From: Linanthus parryae
Taxonomy: Eukaryota; Streptophyta; Magnoliopsida; Ericales; Polemoniaceae
Assembly: GCA_023055425.1 (NCBI GenBank)
Contig: JALGPY010000013.1
Span: forward strand, 13,863,735 to 13,927,734
Length of the DNA: 64,000 nucleotides
Direction of reading: 5' to 3'
The translations under genes were made by a program, and so were the position numbers. Below the pieces are notes generated by a model. That model searched no databases and had not been told where the DNA came from. It saw only the letters and a program-made list of their open reading frames with translations. Position 1 is the first letter of the stretch, and each line of letters begins with the position of its first letter. This document shows, in pieces, positions 1 through 10,355 of the stretch.

Positions 1-627
1 TTCAGAAAACAAGATCAAACAAGTAACAAGACAATCTGACAAGAAGATATGTTTAACCAACAGTCAACAGTATATGAGATAACTAGGCTAAATTTGTCTG
101 TTGACAGTTCTGAGTTAACATATATATTCAAATTGATGAATATATCAAGTAATCAGTAGAACACACAATATTAGACAATAATCAACTTAAAACAAGGTGT
201 AAGTCTCACAGAATTCACCTGCATACATAAAGATAATTAGATGAATTTAGCAGTAAAGAACAACCAGTGCATCTCAAAGCTTTGAAGCTTTGCCTGCTAA
301 TTCACCAGAATGAACTTGGATTTTCAATCCAACTCAGTCCTGCACTAGTTATAGCTTAGAACACAGATCACTAATGCATTCATATTATTAAACCATATCA
401 CAACAAAAACCTGCACAAAAACAGTTAGATAAATAAACATATAAGCACTGCTACAGTAACTCAAAGCTTTGAAGCTTTGGTACTTAGCAATATCTTCTGC
501 TTATGTTACTGGCTTTCATGATATTTAGTAACATCTTCTGTTTGTGTTTCTGGTTTTCATCATCAAGAAAACAAAGCTCTCTTCCTGTTCATTCACAAAA
601 TAATATCTAGGAGCTTCAGACTTATCA
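1..627 (-). repeat. 3' LTR (partial) of Sirevirus-like copia element A
   Basis: This is the right part of an LTR whose left end lies outside the window. It matches 23911-24536 closely in the same orientation, with scattered substitutions, so the two are the LTR pair of one minus-strand element. The minus-strand LTR begins TGATAAG at 627 and is preceded by a purine-rich tract. Two copies of the palindrome TCAAAGCTTTGA lie at 274-285 and 461-472. No coding content. Confidence 0.9.
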
Positions 628-641
628 ATCTCCCCCTTGAT
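628..641 (-). other. Polypurine tract of element A
   Basis: Read on the minus strand this is a purine run of the form AAGGGGGAGAT directly before the LTR start TGATAAG. It is the expected primer site for plus-strand DNA synthesis. A second similar tract lies at 862-877, about 220 bases upstream in element orientation. Several PPT-like tracts are a known trait of the Sirevirus group. Confidence 0.8.
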
Positions 642-937
642 GTAAGACAAAACACATTATTTGGACAAATGATTTCCTGCAACTCAAAAAAATGTAATAT
701 TCACAGAATAGTTCAATTACTCAAAAACAAAGAAACAAATACCGCAGAATTATCAAAAACACAGAATAGCATAGATAACATCCTAACAAATCCTGAAACT
801 ATTAAACAACCAGATAGATACTAAACATCTAAAACATAAAAACTGCCATAAAACACATAATCTTCTCCCCCTTTTTGACTTTCATCAAAAGAGTAGAAGA
901 AATGTAGGATCTGTTCTGAGTGTTTTTAAGAAAATAG
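642..937 (-). other. Element A spacer between ORF3 and 3' LTR, with second PPT-like tract
   Basis: This is noncoding internal sequence of element A. It contains a second purine-rich tract at 862-877 (minus strand AAAGGGGGAGAAG) that is closely matched in element C at 10183-10196. The similarity to C stops at about 937, where an inverted LTR fragment begins. No reading frame here is credible. Confidence 0.6.
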
Positions 938-1720
938 TGATAAGTCTGAAGCTCCTGGACATTTTGTTGTGGACAGGCAGAGAGCTTAGCTCCTTGATGA
1001 TGAAATCCAGAAACACAAGCAAAAGAAATTGCTAAGTACCAAAGCTTCAAAGCGTTGAGTTACTGTAGCAGTTCCTATCTGTTGAATTATCTAACTGTTT
1101 TTGTGCAGGTTTTGGTTATGATATGGATTAATTATATGAATGCTTTTAGTAATCTATGCTCTAAGTTTATTATTGCAGTACTAAGTTGGATTGAAAATCC
1201 AATGTTCATTCTGGTGAATTAGCAGGCAAAGCTTCAAAGCTTTGAGATATTCTGGTTACCCTTTACTGCTAAGTTCATTTAGTTATATTCTTGTATGCAG
1301 GTGGATTCTGTGAGACTGAGAACTTGATATAAGCTGATTGTTGTCTATTATAGTGTGTTCTATATTTTCTACTTAATACATTCATGTGGCTGAAAGTATT
1401 TATTAGCTCAGAACTGTCAACAGCAATCCAAGCCCAGGTTTCTCATGAACTGGTAGCTGATGTTTTAAGCAGATCTTATTGCTAGATTGTATTGTTATTT
1501 GTGTTCTATATTTGCTACTTAATACATTCATGTGGCTGAATGTATTTATTAGCTCAGAACTGTCAACAGCAATCCAAGCCCAGGTTTCTCATGAACTGGT
1601 AGCTGATGTTTCATGAATTAGTAGTTTGGTTTCCCAAGTGAACAACAAGAAGTTCTTATTGTTTCAACAGGGTGTGGCCTGCAACTATATAGGTTGGGAA
1701 CCACAAGCTGTATAAGTGTA
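938..1720 (+). repeat. Inverted LTR fragment of the A family inside element A
   Basis: From TGATAAG at 938 this is the reverse complement of an A-family LTR and covers roughly its first half. For example, 1020-1060 mirrors 460-490, and 1170-1250 mirrors 270-330. It stops abruptly near 1720 at the motif matching 23435-23450. It therefore lies head to head with the 3' LTR, separated by about 310 bases. A 111-bp stretch inside it is present twice (1355-1465 and 1501-1611). Confidence 0.8.
1355..1611 (+). repeat. 111-bp direct duplication inside the inverted LTR fragment
   Basis: 1355-1465 and 1501-1611 are nearly identical, both running from GTGTTCTATATTT to TAGCTGATGTTT, and are separated by 35 bases. 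The full A LTRs at 1-627 and 23026-24536 do not show this doubling, so it arose in this copy. Confidence 0.85.
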
Positions 1721-1948
1721 ATTTTCTCAAATGGTTTTCAAAGGTTTGAGATATCAACAGTTTGGTCTACTTAAGTTTCAAAAACTTGTGTTTTGGCAAA
1801 AGCTAGCATACTCTATTCAACCCCCCCCCCTTCATGAGTATTTATATACATGTTTACACCTACATTACACACTTTCAAATAGAAACAAAAGAGCTTCAGG
1901 ACTAAGAAGAAATAGAATAGAGAGAATGGGTTTCAAGGCTTTGAAGAT

Positions 1949-4446
1949 TTAGAAGAGTTGGCTTTTCCTTTTCTTGTGCCCTGAGTCTCTTCCTGCTCTT
2001 CCTCTGAAGCTTCGGCATCTTCAACTTGTTCTTTAGCCTGTTCTCCTTGTTCTTCAGTTTTCTTTCCATGAGCATCCTCATCCTGCATCTTCTCAACAAC
2101 CTCATCAACGAACTTGTTTAGATCAGCAGCCTCCTTTTCAGATTTTTCTGCAGCAGTTTCCTCATCACCGGCCTCCTCTTCAGACTGTTCAAAGGGATCT
2201 TTTCATGTCAGAAAAACAGGAATGCCTTTCTTATTTTTCTGTTTGTTGAGAGCTTCTCCCAGAACTTCCTCTGAATCAATGCTGGTATCTCTGTTTTCTG
2301 AAGAAGGCACTTTCTGCAGATCTAAACCTTTGATGATGCACTCAAGTTTGTTGATCACCAAACCTTTGAACTTAGTGAGGTCATTGGACAAGTCAAATAA
2401 GCCCTGTCTTAAGTCCTCCACTCCATCTTCCAGAACCTCAACCCTTTCTAAAACTTGTGAAAAGTCCAGATTACCAGATACTTTGGGGGTTGAAGTAGCT
2501 CTAGGTTTGATGGATTCCTTCTTCTTTAGTTCCTTAATATTCAACTCTGAATAGAAATTCCACTTTCCTTTTGCAGTGTAAACAATCCCAATCCTTTGCA
2601 GTGATGCCTCATCAACTACTCCAAAACTAATAGTAATATTCTCCTCATCCTTCAAAGAAACTCCAAAATGCTTGGAAAACAATGGTAAGACATTGCATAG
2701 GGCAGAGAGTCGTTCCTAGTCCTTGTCCCACAATAGACCATATACTCCATCACCACAGTAGGAAGGTCTACCTCAAACCCTTGACATATCAAATAATCAA
2801 CACCTTGTCTATTACCAACTCTTTTTAATACTCTATGGGTACTACACATCTCATAATGACTGAGAACATAGTTTTGACTTCACAAGTAAACACAAAATGT
2901 GTTAACTGCTTAGGTTCAGAAGTGGTTCAGAATGTGTTAACTTCCTAGGTACTCCCAAAAATTTGGAAAAATATTTATGATCCAACCTTATATCCACACC
3001 AGCCACTCTTGAAGTAAGGATATACCTATCACTATCATAAAGTTCTTGAACCAAATTCAGATAAAACAGCCTGGTTAATCTAGGGTAAGCTTCAGAAGGA
3101 GGTTTTAACACACTTCCATTAGATGAGTTTCTCAAACTCTTAATGTAGTCTAAGTCCAAAATCTCCAATAACTATGTACTAATCAGACTAAAAAAAAAAA
3201 GAAACTTTAGAATATGCATACCCATCCATCCATAAAGATTTAACCTCAGAATTAACAAACCAAGATTCAGGCAAAAGATTCTTACCAAATTTGTGGCTTT
3301 CTTGGTTTTAACTGCACTGTGCTTAACCCTCTTCTTCTCAGGAGTTGCATCACCCTTATTCTCTTTTGAAGATGGCACACTTTTCTTTTCCCCTTTCTCA
3401 GCAGCCACCTCTTTCTTCTTCTTACTTGATTCTTCCTCCTGATTCTTACTTCAATGTTCTTTGTCCTTCACCACCTCCTCTGTAGCAGATTCTGAATCTG
3501 ACCCAACCCTTGCTTCTTCATGAACTTCCTTACCCTTCTTGATCTTCTTTGAGGGAGGAGATATCTCATGAACACACTTTGGTGTGGCGGTGAGTCGTGT
3601 CCTTACACCACGATCACAGGTGGAGTACCGTAGTGCATGACATTCTTTCCGCACGATATGGGGTGGGGTTGATTGAGCTTATAGGAGGTCATGCTTGATT
3701 TTCATATATATTTTCTATATCTTAGGTGATGAGGAGGATTGGTTGGAAAAGCACGTGAATACCTTGACTACCGGGTTTATGACTTGGTTTACATAGAGTG
3801 TGGGGGTGTCGACATCGTATTTGACTACACTATTGATTTGACACATTCCACCCCCACATTATCTACGTTGATATTTGGATCTCCTCGGATTATTTTATCA
3901 TTATTATTGGCTCCATGGGTTTTGTTAGAAAAAAAAATAAAAGGGAATGAAATAAGGAGCTGAATTGGAACTTCATGAAAACGGAGGAGATTAGCTATGA
4001 ATCATGATCACTCTTTCATATTCGTGGCCGCGAGAACGGCTTTGAACCAAAATGAGGGAATGAGAGTCGGAGTAGTGAGATTCGGTGGGGTTCCTTGGAT
4101 ATTTGTGAGGGAGTGTGAGAATCGGGTTTTTGTGAGTTATATCTTGACGTCTAGGACTACGCTTCGAAATATTCTATCGTGGCTGCGAGGACCCGGTGAG
4201 CGGACCTAACGAATCAACTAGAGCGAAACGGTTAACAGAGGTGGACCGAAAGGATTCAAAATTGACCGTAACGCAAATTTACATGAGATCGATAGAAGAA
4301 CGTAATGAGTGTGACCCGGTGTAATCAAAATTGGCTGTGTCTTCTGAGTCTGAACCTTGAATGGTGATCTTCCTGTTAGACTTTATCTTCACCCTCTTGT
4401 TGGAGGTCTGACCTTGCTACTTGATCCTCTCTGATTTTCCCTCCAT
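1949..4446 (-). pseudogene. ORF3 (env-like position) of element A, broken
   Basis: This is the third reading frame of element A, downstream of pol, where Sirevirus-type elements may carry an extra ORF. The start (ATG at 4446) begins MEGKS, parallel to MERKS at the start of ORF3 in element C. Conserved pieces include a YPRLTRLFYLNLVQE segment (near 3050), a VAGVDIRLDHKYF segment (near 2990), a GFEVDLPTVVMEYM segment (near 2760) and an acidic/basic low-complexity C-terminus ending at the stop 1949-1951. The N-terminal part is rich in Lys and Glu. The frame is broken by stops and frameshifts, lacks the middle portion present in C, and is interrupted at about 3582-4334 by foreign sequence. Its biochemical function is unknown. 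The C copy at 10356-12130 shows the fuller form. Confidence 0.75.
3582..4334. mobile_element. Foreign insert in ORF3 of element A (B-family remnant)
   Basis: ORF3 similarity to element C stops near 3580 and resumes near 4335, so about 750 bases are foreign. The last part (about 4188-4325) is strongly similar to 7782-7919, which belongs to gypsy-like material B. Matching blocks include ACCCGGTGAGCGGAC and AGAAGAACGTAATGAGT. The rest (3582-4187) is not recognised. No clear target duplication is visible, so the exact ends are approximate. Confidence 0.6.
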
Positions 4447-4478
4447 TTTAGTTAGGTTTGAGAGAGTTTGAGAGAATA

Positions 4479-4483
<5 letters not shown>

Positions 4484-4526
<43 letters not shown>
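4484..4526. repeat. (GA)n microsatellite
   Basis: About 43 bases of nearly pure GA repeat lie just upstream (in element orientation) of the ORF3 start of element A. The matching place in element C (about 12170-12215) is also GA-rich but irregular, so the tract probably expanded from an existing purine-rich leader. Confidence 0.95.
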
Positions 4527-4533
<7 letters not shown>

Positions 4534-4919
4534 GAAGATATAGAAGTTGAGAATGAGAGAAATAAGTCTTGAAGCCAGCTTATGTAGGTAGAAGAGTCTG
4601 ATTGAGAAGGGAGATTTGCATGCAAAAAGATTTCAGAAGATTTTCAAATATATTTTTAGATATTATGTCAAAATCTCTGAACTTTTGAAAGATTCTGTAA
4701 TTTTATAAAATATTTAAAGATAACAAAATATTTCACGATCCAATTTTTTAAAGATAATACAAATCCACTAATCAAAGCAGTGTAACAGTGGTTCAAAGCT
4801 TTGAGAAGTTTCAGACTAACACAAAAACTTCAAAGCTTTGAGCCATACTTTCAAGGCTTAAGAAAGTATAACCTCAAGGCTTTGAGATTCACACAAATAA
4901 TTCACAAAGAAACTAATTA

Positions 4920-6985
4920 CTACCTGTAAACCAATGCATCCTTGTTCAACATACCCAATTCAAGACTAAGGGATGCAAACCTCTCATCTGGCAGTGGTTT
5001 AGTGAAAATATCAGCTATCTGCTTAGAAGTTCAAATAAAAGATAGAATAATATCTCCTTTTTCAGCATGATCTCTAAGAAAGTGATGTCTCACATCTATG
5101 TGCTTTGTCCTTGAATGCTGAACTTGATTCTTAGAAATAGAAATGGCACTTGTGTTGTCACAGTTGATAGGCACATTTCTGAAATCATATCCAATATCTC
5201 TTAGCTGCTGAGCAATCCATAAAACATGTGAACAACAGGCTCCAACTTATATGTATCCTGCTTCTGCAGTTGATAAAGCTACTGAATTTTGCTTCTTTGA
5301 ATGCCAACATATTAATGAATATCCAATAAAGTGGCAACATCCATAAGTACTCTTTCTATCTACTTTGTATCCTGCAAAGTCTGCATCTGAATAACCACTC
5401 AATATAAAGTTAGATCTTCTTGGATACCAAAGCCCCAAGTCTTTCGTTCCATTCAAATATCTGAAAATCCTTTTTACAGCAATCAAATGACTTTGTTTAG
5501 GATCATCTTGAAATCTAGCACACATACACGCACTAAACATAATATATGGTCTACTAGCAGTTAGATACAAAAGTGAACCAATCATACCTCTGTACTCCTT
5601 TTGATTTACACTCTTACCGGTTGCATGTTTGTCTAAAGACAGTGATGAACTCATAGGAGTATTTACAACCTTGGACTGTGACATATTATAATTGTTTAAC
5701 AAGTCCAGGGTGTATTTTCCTTGATGCACAAAAACTCCTTTCTTAATTTGATTTACATGAAGTCCAAGAAAGAAATTCAGTTCTCCCATCAAGTTCATTT
5801 CAAATTCCCTGCACATAAGACTTGAAAACTCTTTTGAAATAGCATCATTAGTAGCACCAAATATAATATCATCTACATATATCTGAACAACTAACAGATC
5901 CTTTTCCTGATTTTTGACAAAAAGAGTTTTATCAACCAGTCCTCTCTTGACACCAATTTCCAATAAAAATTTAGAGAGTCTGTCATACCAAGCTCTTGGA
6001 GCTTGTTTAAGTCCATATAAAGTTTTGTCTAATTTGTAAACATAATCAGGAAATGTGTCACTTTCAAAACCTGGTGGTTCAGCAAGATATACTTCTTCTT
6101 GTAAATATCCATTGAGAAAAGCACATTTGACATCCATTTAAAAAAGTTTAATGTGATTATGAGATGCAAATGCAAGAAGTATTCTAATAGCTTATAACCT
6201 TGCAACAGGGGAAAATGTTTCTTCATAGTCAATACATTCTTCTTGATTGTATCCCTGTGCAACCAGCCTTGCTTTATTTCTTACAACCTTACCTTTTTCA
6301 TCCAGTTTATTTCTGAACACCCATCTTGTTCCAATCACTGATTGATCCTTTGGTCTAGGAACCAAATTCCATACCTTGTTCCTTTCAAACTCATTCAGCT
6401 CATTCTGCATTGCAATGATCCAATCTGTATCTTCTAGTGATTCTTTTGCATTTTTTGGCTCAATGAGTGATACAAAAGCACTGAAGGCACAGAAGTTCTT
6501 CAATTGACCTCTTGTCTGAGTTCCAGTAGTTGGATCTGATATGATATTCTCTGCAGAGTGATCTGATAGATATTTGAACTTCTTTCTGGATGTCCAAGTG
6601 TATGGACCTTCAAGGCTTTTAGTTCTTGACACAGTAGAAGGAGCATCATATTTTCTATCAGTCTCAGTCTCAAGGCTTGATTTTGGCATTCAAGGCCTTG
6701 AGATTCTTCAGAAAGTTTATGCTGCTTAGTTTTGCTCTTGTTGTCTTTCTCATAGTCTTCATAAGCCTCATATTTATTCAAACTAAGATCTGCAAAACTT
6801 TCACTCAGAGGTACTTTCATAAAAAATAACATGAATACTCTCCTCTACTACCTTAGTTCTCTTATTGTAAACCATGTATGATTTGCTGGTTTGAGAATAA
6901 CCAAGAAACATACCTTCATCACTTCTATGATCAAACTTACCAAGATTATCTTTTCCATTGTTAGAAATAAAGTACAGATTGCACA
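4920..6985 (-). pseudogene. pol of element A, 3' part: end of integrase, reverse transcriptase, RNase H
   Basis: Reading on the minus strand from 6985 there is the end of the integrase region (DEGMFLGYSQTSKSY), then an RT domain with the conserved start DVKCAFLNGYLQEEVY (near 6137), the GLKQAPRAWYDRL block, and the catalytic YVDDI motif near 5870. RNase H follows, with SDADFAG, DRKSTYG and the WHSKKQNSVALSTAEAGYI block near 5300. The frame ends at the TAG at 4920-4922 after LNKDALVYR. Frameshifts and stops, for example near 6200 and 5245, make it nonfunctional. The palindrome family TCAARGCYTTGA occurs in the integrase-RT linker near 6620-6705. The upstream half of pol lies at 20905 onward, beyond the B and C insertions. 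Confidence 0.9.
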
Positions 6986-7125
6986 TTGGTGTTCACTGTA
7001 ATTCGGGGGAATTAGAATGTAATTCCTTGCTGTAATTCCCACGAATTAGAAATAAAATACAAATTGCACATTGGTGTTCACTGTAATTCGGGGGAATTAG
7101 AATGTAATTCCCAGGAATTAGACTG
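6961..7125. repeat. 85-bp-period direct repeat across the A/B junction
   Basis: Sequence from 6961 is repeated from 7046 with a period of 85 bases. Both copies start TTAGAAATAAARTACARATTGC and run through AGAATGTAATTCC. The first 25 or so bases of the unit are pol sequence of element A and the rest is B sequence. The duplication therefore happened after A and B were joined. Confidence 0.85.
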
Positions 7126-7165
7126 TAATTCGCAGGAATTGCATTTGTAATTCCCACGAATTAGA
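6998..7165. repeat. Hairpin array, TAATTC/GAATTA type
   Basis: Five or so short inverted repeats follow one another, each of the form GTAATTC, a 3-6 base loop, then GAATTA or GAATTG. Examples are at 6999-7016, 7032-7048, 7084-7101, 7109-7120 and 7152-7165. Part of the count comes from the 85-bp duplication. Similar arrays with different sequence occur in the LTRs at 33.8, 45.7 and 60.7 kb. Confidence 0.7.
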
Positions 7166-8448
7166 AACAGTGCTTGGACGAAAATTCTTGGGGTTAGAGA
7201 GTAATTTTGAATAATAGGCTACGAGAATCAATGCTGGGAGGTCTAATAACAACCTAGGGAGCAGAAAAAAGACACGCACAACGAAAGGAAGAGGAGGACG
7301 ACTGTTTTGAAGGCACGAGAGCTAGAGACGGAGATTGAAGGCGAAGATCATCAACATCATTGAAGATTATTCGTTTGATTTCTCTTCTTCCCCCTTATTG
7401 ATTGATTATGGAGATTTATGTTATGCTAAACAAGTTTATGTCTAGTTAAACTCTCTTTGCTAGATAATCTATGGATAACTAGGGTTTTGATTATGATTTT
7501 TCAGGATTATGACTTGATTCACGCTTTTAGCTTAATTCTATGTTTATGTTTTGATTATTCATTGTGTTCTTGTTCTTATTTATATGTGTGCTTGGCTTGA
7601 TCACCCGTATCATGCTAGTTACCTAGGTAGTTGCACGATAGTGAACTAATCCGGTTGTGTTAAGAACACAATAGACATTCTTGTAGTTCTTGGAGACCGA
7701 GAGGAGAAAAGAACTTGAGTGACCGAGTGTGGGTCGTTTCAGTTGAGATTGGTTAGGTTTTAGTGAAAACGGTGGACCGACAGGACCCGGTGAGCGGACA
7801 TAACGAACCAACTAGAGCGAAACGGTTAACGGAGGTGGACCGAAAGGACCCAAAATTTACCGTATCGCAAATTTACGTGAGATAGATAGAAGAACGTAAT
7901 GAGTTTGACCCGGTGTAATTAATCATAGCTAGAGTGTCTTAAGCATTGTCCAGAAATCATATTCAACCCTAGGGACCCTAGATTATTCCTTCTCCATAAT
8001 CGTATCCATCACAACTATTTTCTTTTAAACTGAAAATCATAAAAAATAGTTTAGTTGTTATTTACTTTAATTAACTTGTTTGTGGGTGACGAACCTTCAA
8101 ATCAAACACTTTTTACCGGTTAATTAGGTATCATAAATTTAATTCTTAATTTAATTCTTTCTAGACTTATGCTTCTCTTCCTAGTTTTGGTTGTTTTTAT
8201 CTTGTTTTGTAGGCAAAGATGTGCTTTGGAATGAAAGAGGCTAGCTAGTGGGAGCTTAAAATATGAATTAATAAGACTTAGAAGACTTAATTGGAAGAAT
8301 ATTTGAAGATAGAGGCCAAAAAGTGAAGTTTAAGAAGTGACTGGACCAATTAATAAGGCCAAAGTTAAATCGGAGGGCTTATTTTAAGCCATTTTAACGG
8401 AGAGGGGTTGCTAGGTGATGATTCCCTAAAGTATTAAGGGCTGTTATG

Positions 8449-8453
8449 TAGAG
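8449..8453. repeat. Target-site duplication of element C, left copy
   Basis: TAGAG here is matched by TAGAG at 19155-19159, directly outside the two LTR ends of element C. This gives a perfect 5-bp duplication, the usual size for Ty1/copia integration. Confidence 0.9.
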
Positions 8454-9941
8454 TGAAAGTTTTTAATATAGACTAAATACAGGACCAAAATACTCTAGAA
8501 GGGGGGGTGAATAGAGTATGGAAACTTTTTTCTAAACACACATTTTAACTAATTAACTATGTGAGAAACTCAAATCTCAAGGCCTTGAGATTTTAGAAAA
8601 CAGTCAGAAACTTTCAAAGGCAAAACAGAAAGCTTCAAGGCCTTGAACTTAACCAGTTCTGAACAGTTTATAAACCCTAGTTTGATTTGAGTTGTGTGCA
8701 ACAGAAAATAACAAAACTATAAAGTAAAGAACACGAGGCAATTTACACAGTTCAGTCCCAATGGACCTAATCTCTGCCTGAGGGATCTAATCCCACCAGG
8801 ATTGGGCAAACACTTCTTATTACTCACAGAGAAACAGCCCTAGATCTTCAAGCCTATGTGAATTCCCTTACACCTATACAGCTTGTCGTTCCAAACCTAT
8901 CTAGTATCAGCTACTAACTGTTGAGCTAACAAAAACCTCTTTTTGTTCTCTTGAACAGCCAACCACTAGGTTTAGTGAGGTTTTAGATATACAAAAGATA
9001 AGCAGATTACAAGACAGAATAAGAACACAGTAGAAGAATAAGCTTGTGAATGCCTGGATGTGTTCTTCAGGAAACTAGAATGATTGATCTTCGGAAAACT
9101 GGAATTGAAGCCTGAATGTCTGTGTGTTTGAATGTTTGATCTCCCACGAATACTGCACACCTCTCTCAGTTCTCTGCAAGCTTCCTCTTCTTTAAAAATT
9201 CAAACCAGTCTTATATCCACTCACTACAACTCAATGAGAGATTTTAGGATCTTAGTTCCTGCAGATCCTCATCCCTTCCAACTACATTTCAAACATCTTT
9301 GAGTAGATATCCGTTGGAGTTTGTTGAGATTACATTTGCACGTTTAACAAACCTGCAACAACATTAAAACATAGCAACAACAAAATCCATAAATATAACA
9401 GCACTAAGTCTGTTTGGATTTCCAGTTTCTGAATAAAAACTGGATGAGTGAATAAAACAATTATCTGATTAACTTCTGAAACATACAAATCATGATAAAC
9501 TAGTTTAAGACTTTTAGAAGTCATGAAACAATCATAATAATATAGATCAAACCCTGCAAGAAAGAATCAAATTAAGTCTGTAAAGCTGTCAGCAGCTCAG
9601 GCAACATCTCAAGGCCTTGAAGCTCTGAACATGCTTCACAGTCTTTCAAAGTTGAAACCAGAAATCTATGATTCTCTCTGATAAGGATATCTGCAATTGT
9701 GTTAGATATTTAGAGAACACAAAACATAAGTATTTGCAGCAAATCTCTGATCTTAATTATCAGATAGCTAATCTACAACACAAGATTGTTAGAACATTCA
9801 GCATAATAAAGCTACTCTCAAGGCTTTGAAGCTCTGTTCAGTATCTCAAGGCCTTGGAGCCTCAGAAATACTTTGTCTTTTATCTTTTATCACTCAAAAC
9901 AGTTACTTCTCAAAACACACTTAAAGGTCCTTGAGTCAACA
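8454..9941 (-). repeat. 3' LTR of element C
   Basis: This 1488-bp LTR matches 17668-19154 along its whole length. It carries the palindrome CTCAAGGCCTTGAG at 8576-8589 and related copies near 8635, 9607 and 9846. It also has a stem-loop with arms ATACTCTA and TAGAGTAT around a G run at 8490-8519. Some minus-strand frames inside it (for example 8972-9160) are not genes. Confidence 0.95.
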
Positions 9942-9956
9942 ATCTTCCCCTTTGAT
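9942..9956 (-). other. Polypurine tract of element C
   Basis: On the minus strand this reads AAAGGGGAAGAT immediately before the LTR start TGTTGAC. It is the expected plus-strand primer site. A second, longer purine tract lies at 10183-10196 behind ORF3, and a third short one overlaps the end of pol near 12561-12567. Confidence 0.85.
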
Positions 9957-10355
9957 GAAAGACAAAACACACAATCTTGTGTAAATATCTCTGCAACTCC
10001 TTGTAATAATTAGATATCAACATATTGCAGAAACAATAGACAGTAATACCAGTCAAACCAACTTAACACAAATAATCAGTAATTCTCAGATAACACAAAT
10101 AATATCAGAGCACAACTGATTAACAAAAACATCTAAATATTATTATTTAAGCACTGAAAAGTAACCACAAAAACCACATAATTTCTCCCCCTTTTTGACT
10201 TTCATCAAATAAAGGTGAAGAAATGTTGGATCATTACTCAGAGTAAAAAAAAACTTAACAAAAAGTAATTCCTACTGAATGTCAAGGCCTTGAGAACAAA
10301 AAAGAAGAAAATAAAAAGATAAATAAATGATCAAGGCTTTGGTTTTCTCAGATCT
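9957..10355 (-). other. Element C spacer between ORF3 and 3' PPT
   Basis: This is a noncoding, AT-rich 400-bp spacer. It contains an additional PPT-like tract at 10183-10196 (minus strand AAAGGGGGAGAAA) and a TCAAGGCCTTGA palindrome near 10283. The matching spacer of element A (642-937) shares the purine tract and its flanks. Confidence 0.65.

Larger units (their letters stand above)
6986..8453. mobile_element. Gypsy-like LTR material B, left segment
   Basis: This AT-rich noncoding block interrupts pol of element A. It opens with an array of short hairpins built on TAATTC...GAATTA (6998-7165). Next come purine-rich leader-like sequence and a segment (about 7600-8200) whose texture resembles the R-U5 part of long gypsy LTRs. 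It ends at target site TAGAG (8449-8453), where element C inserted, and continues at 19160. No protein of its own could be recognised. About 0.95 kb of A's pol, judged against element C, is missing at this junction, so the event was not a simple clean insertion. Confidence 0.55.

Noticed and set aside
2114..2554. 146-codon plus-strand open frame
   Set aside because: It is the antisense of ORF3 of element A, whose conserved blocks are on the minus strand. The Ser-rich makeup reflects antisense of Glu/Lys codons.
8442..8453. TGTTATGTAG as the left LTR end of element C
   Set aside because: The same word occurs inside the right LTR edge, but the alignment from TGAAAG with TAGAG on both sides and a PBS two bases away is far better.
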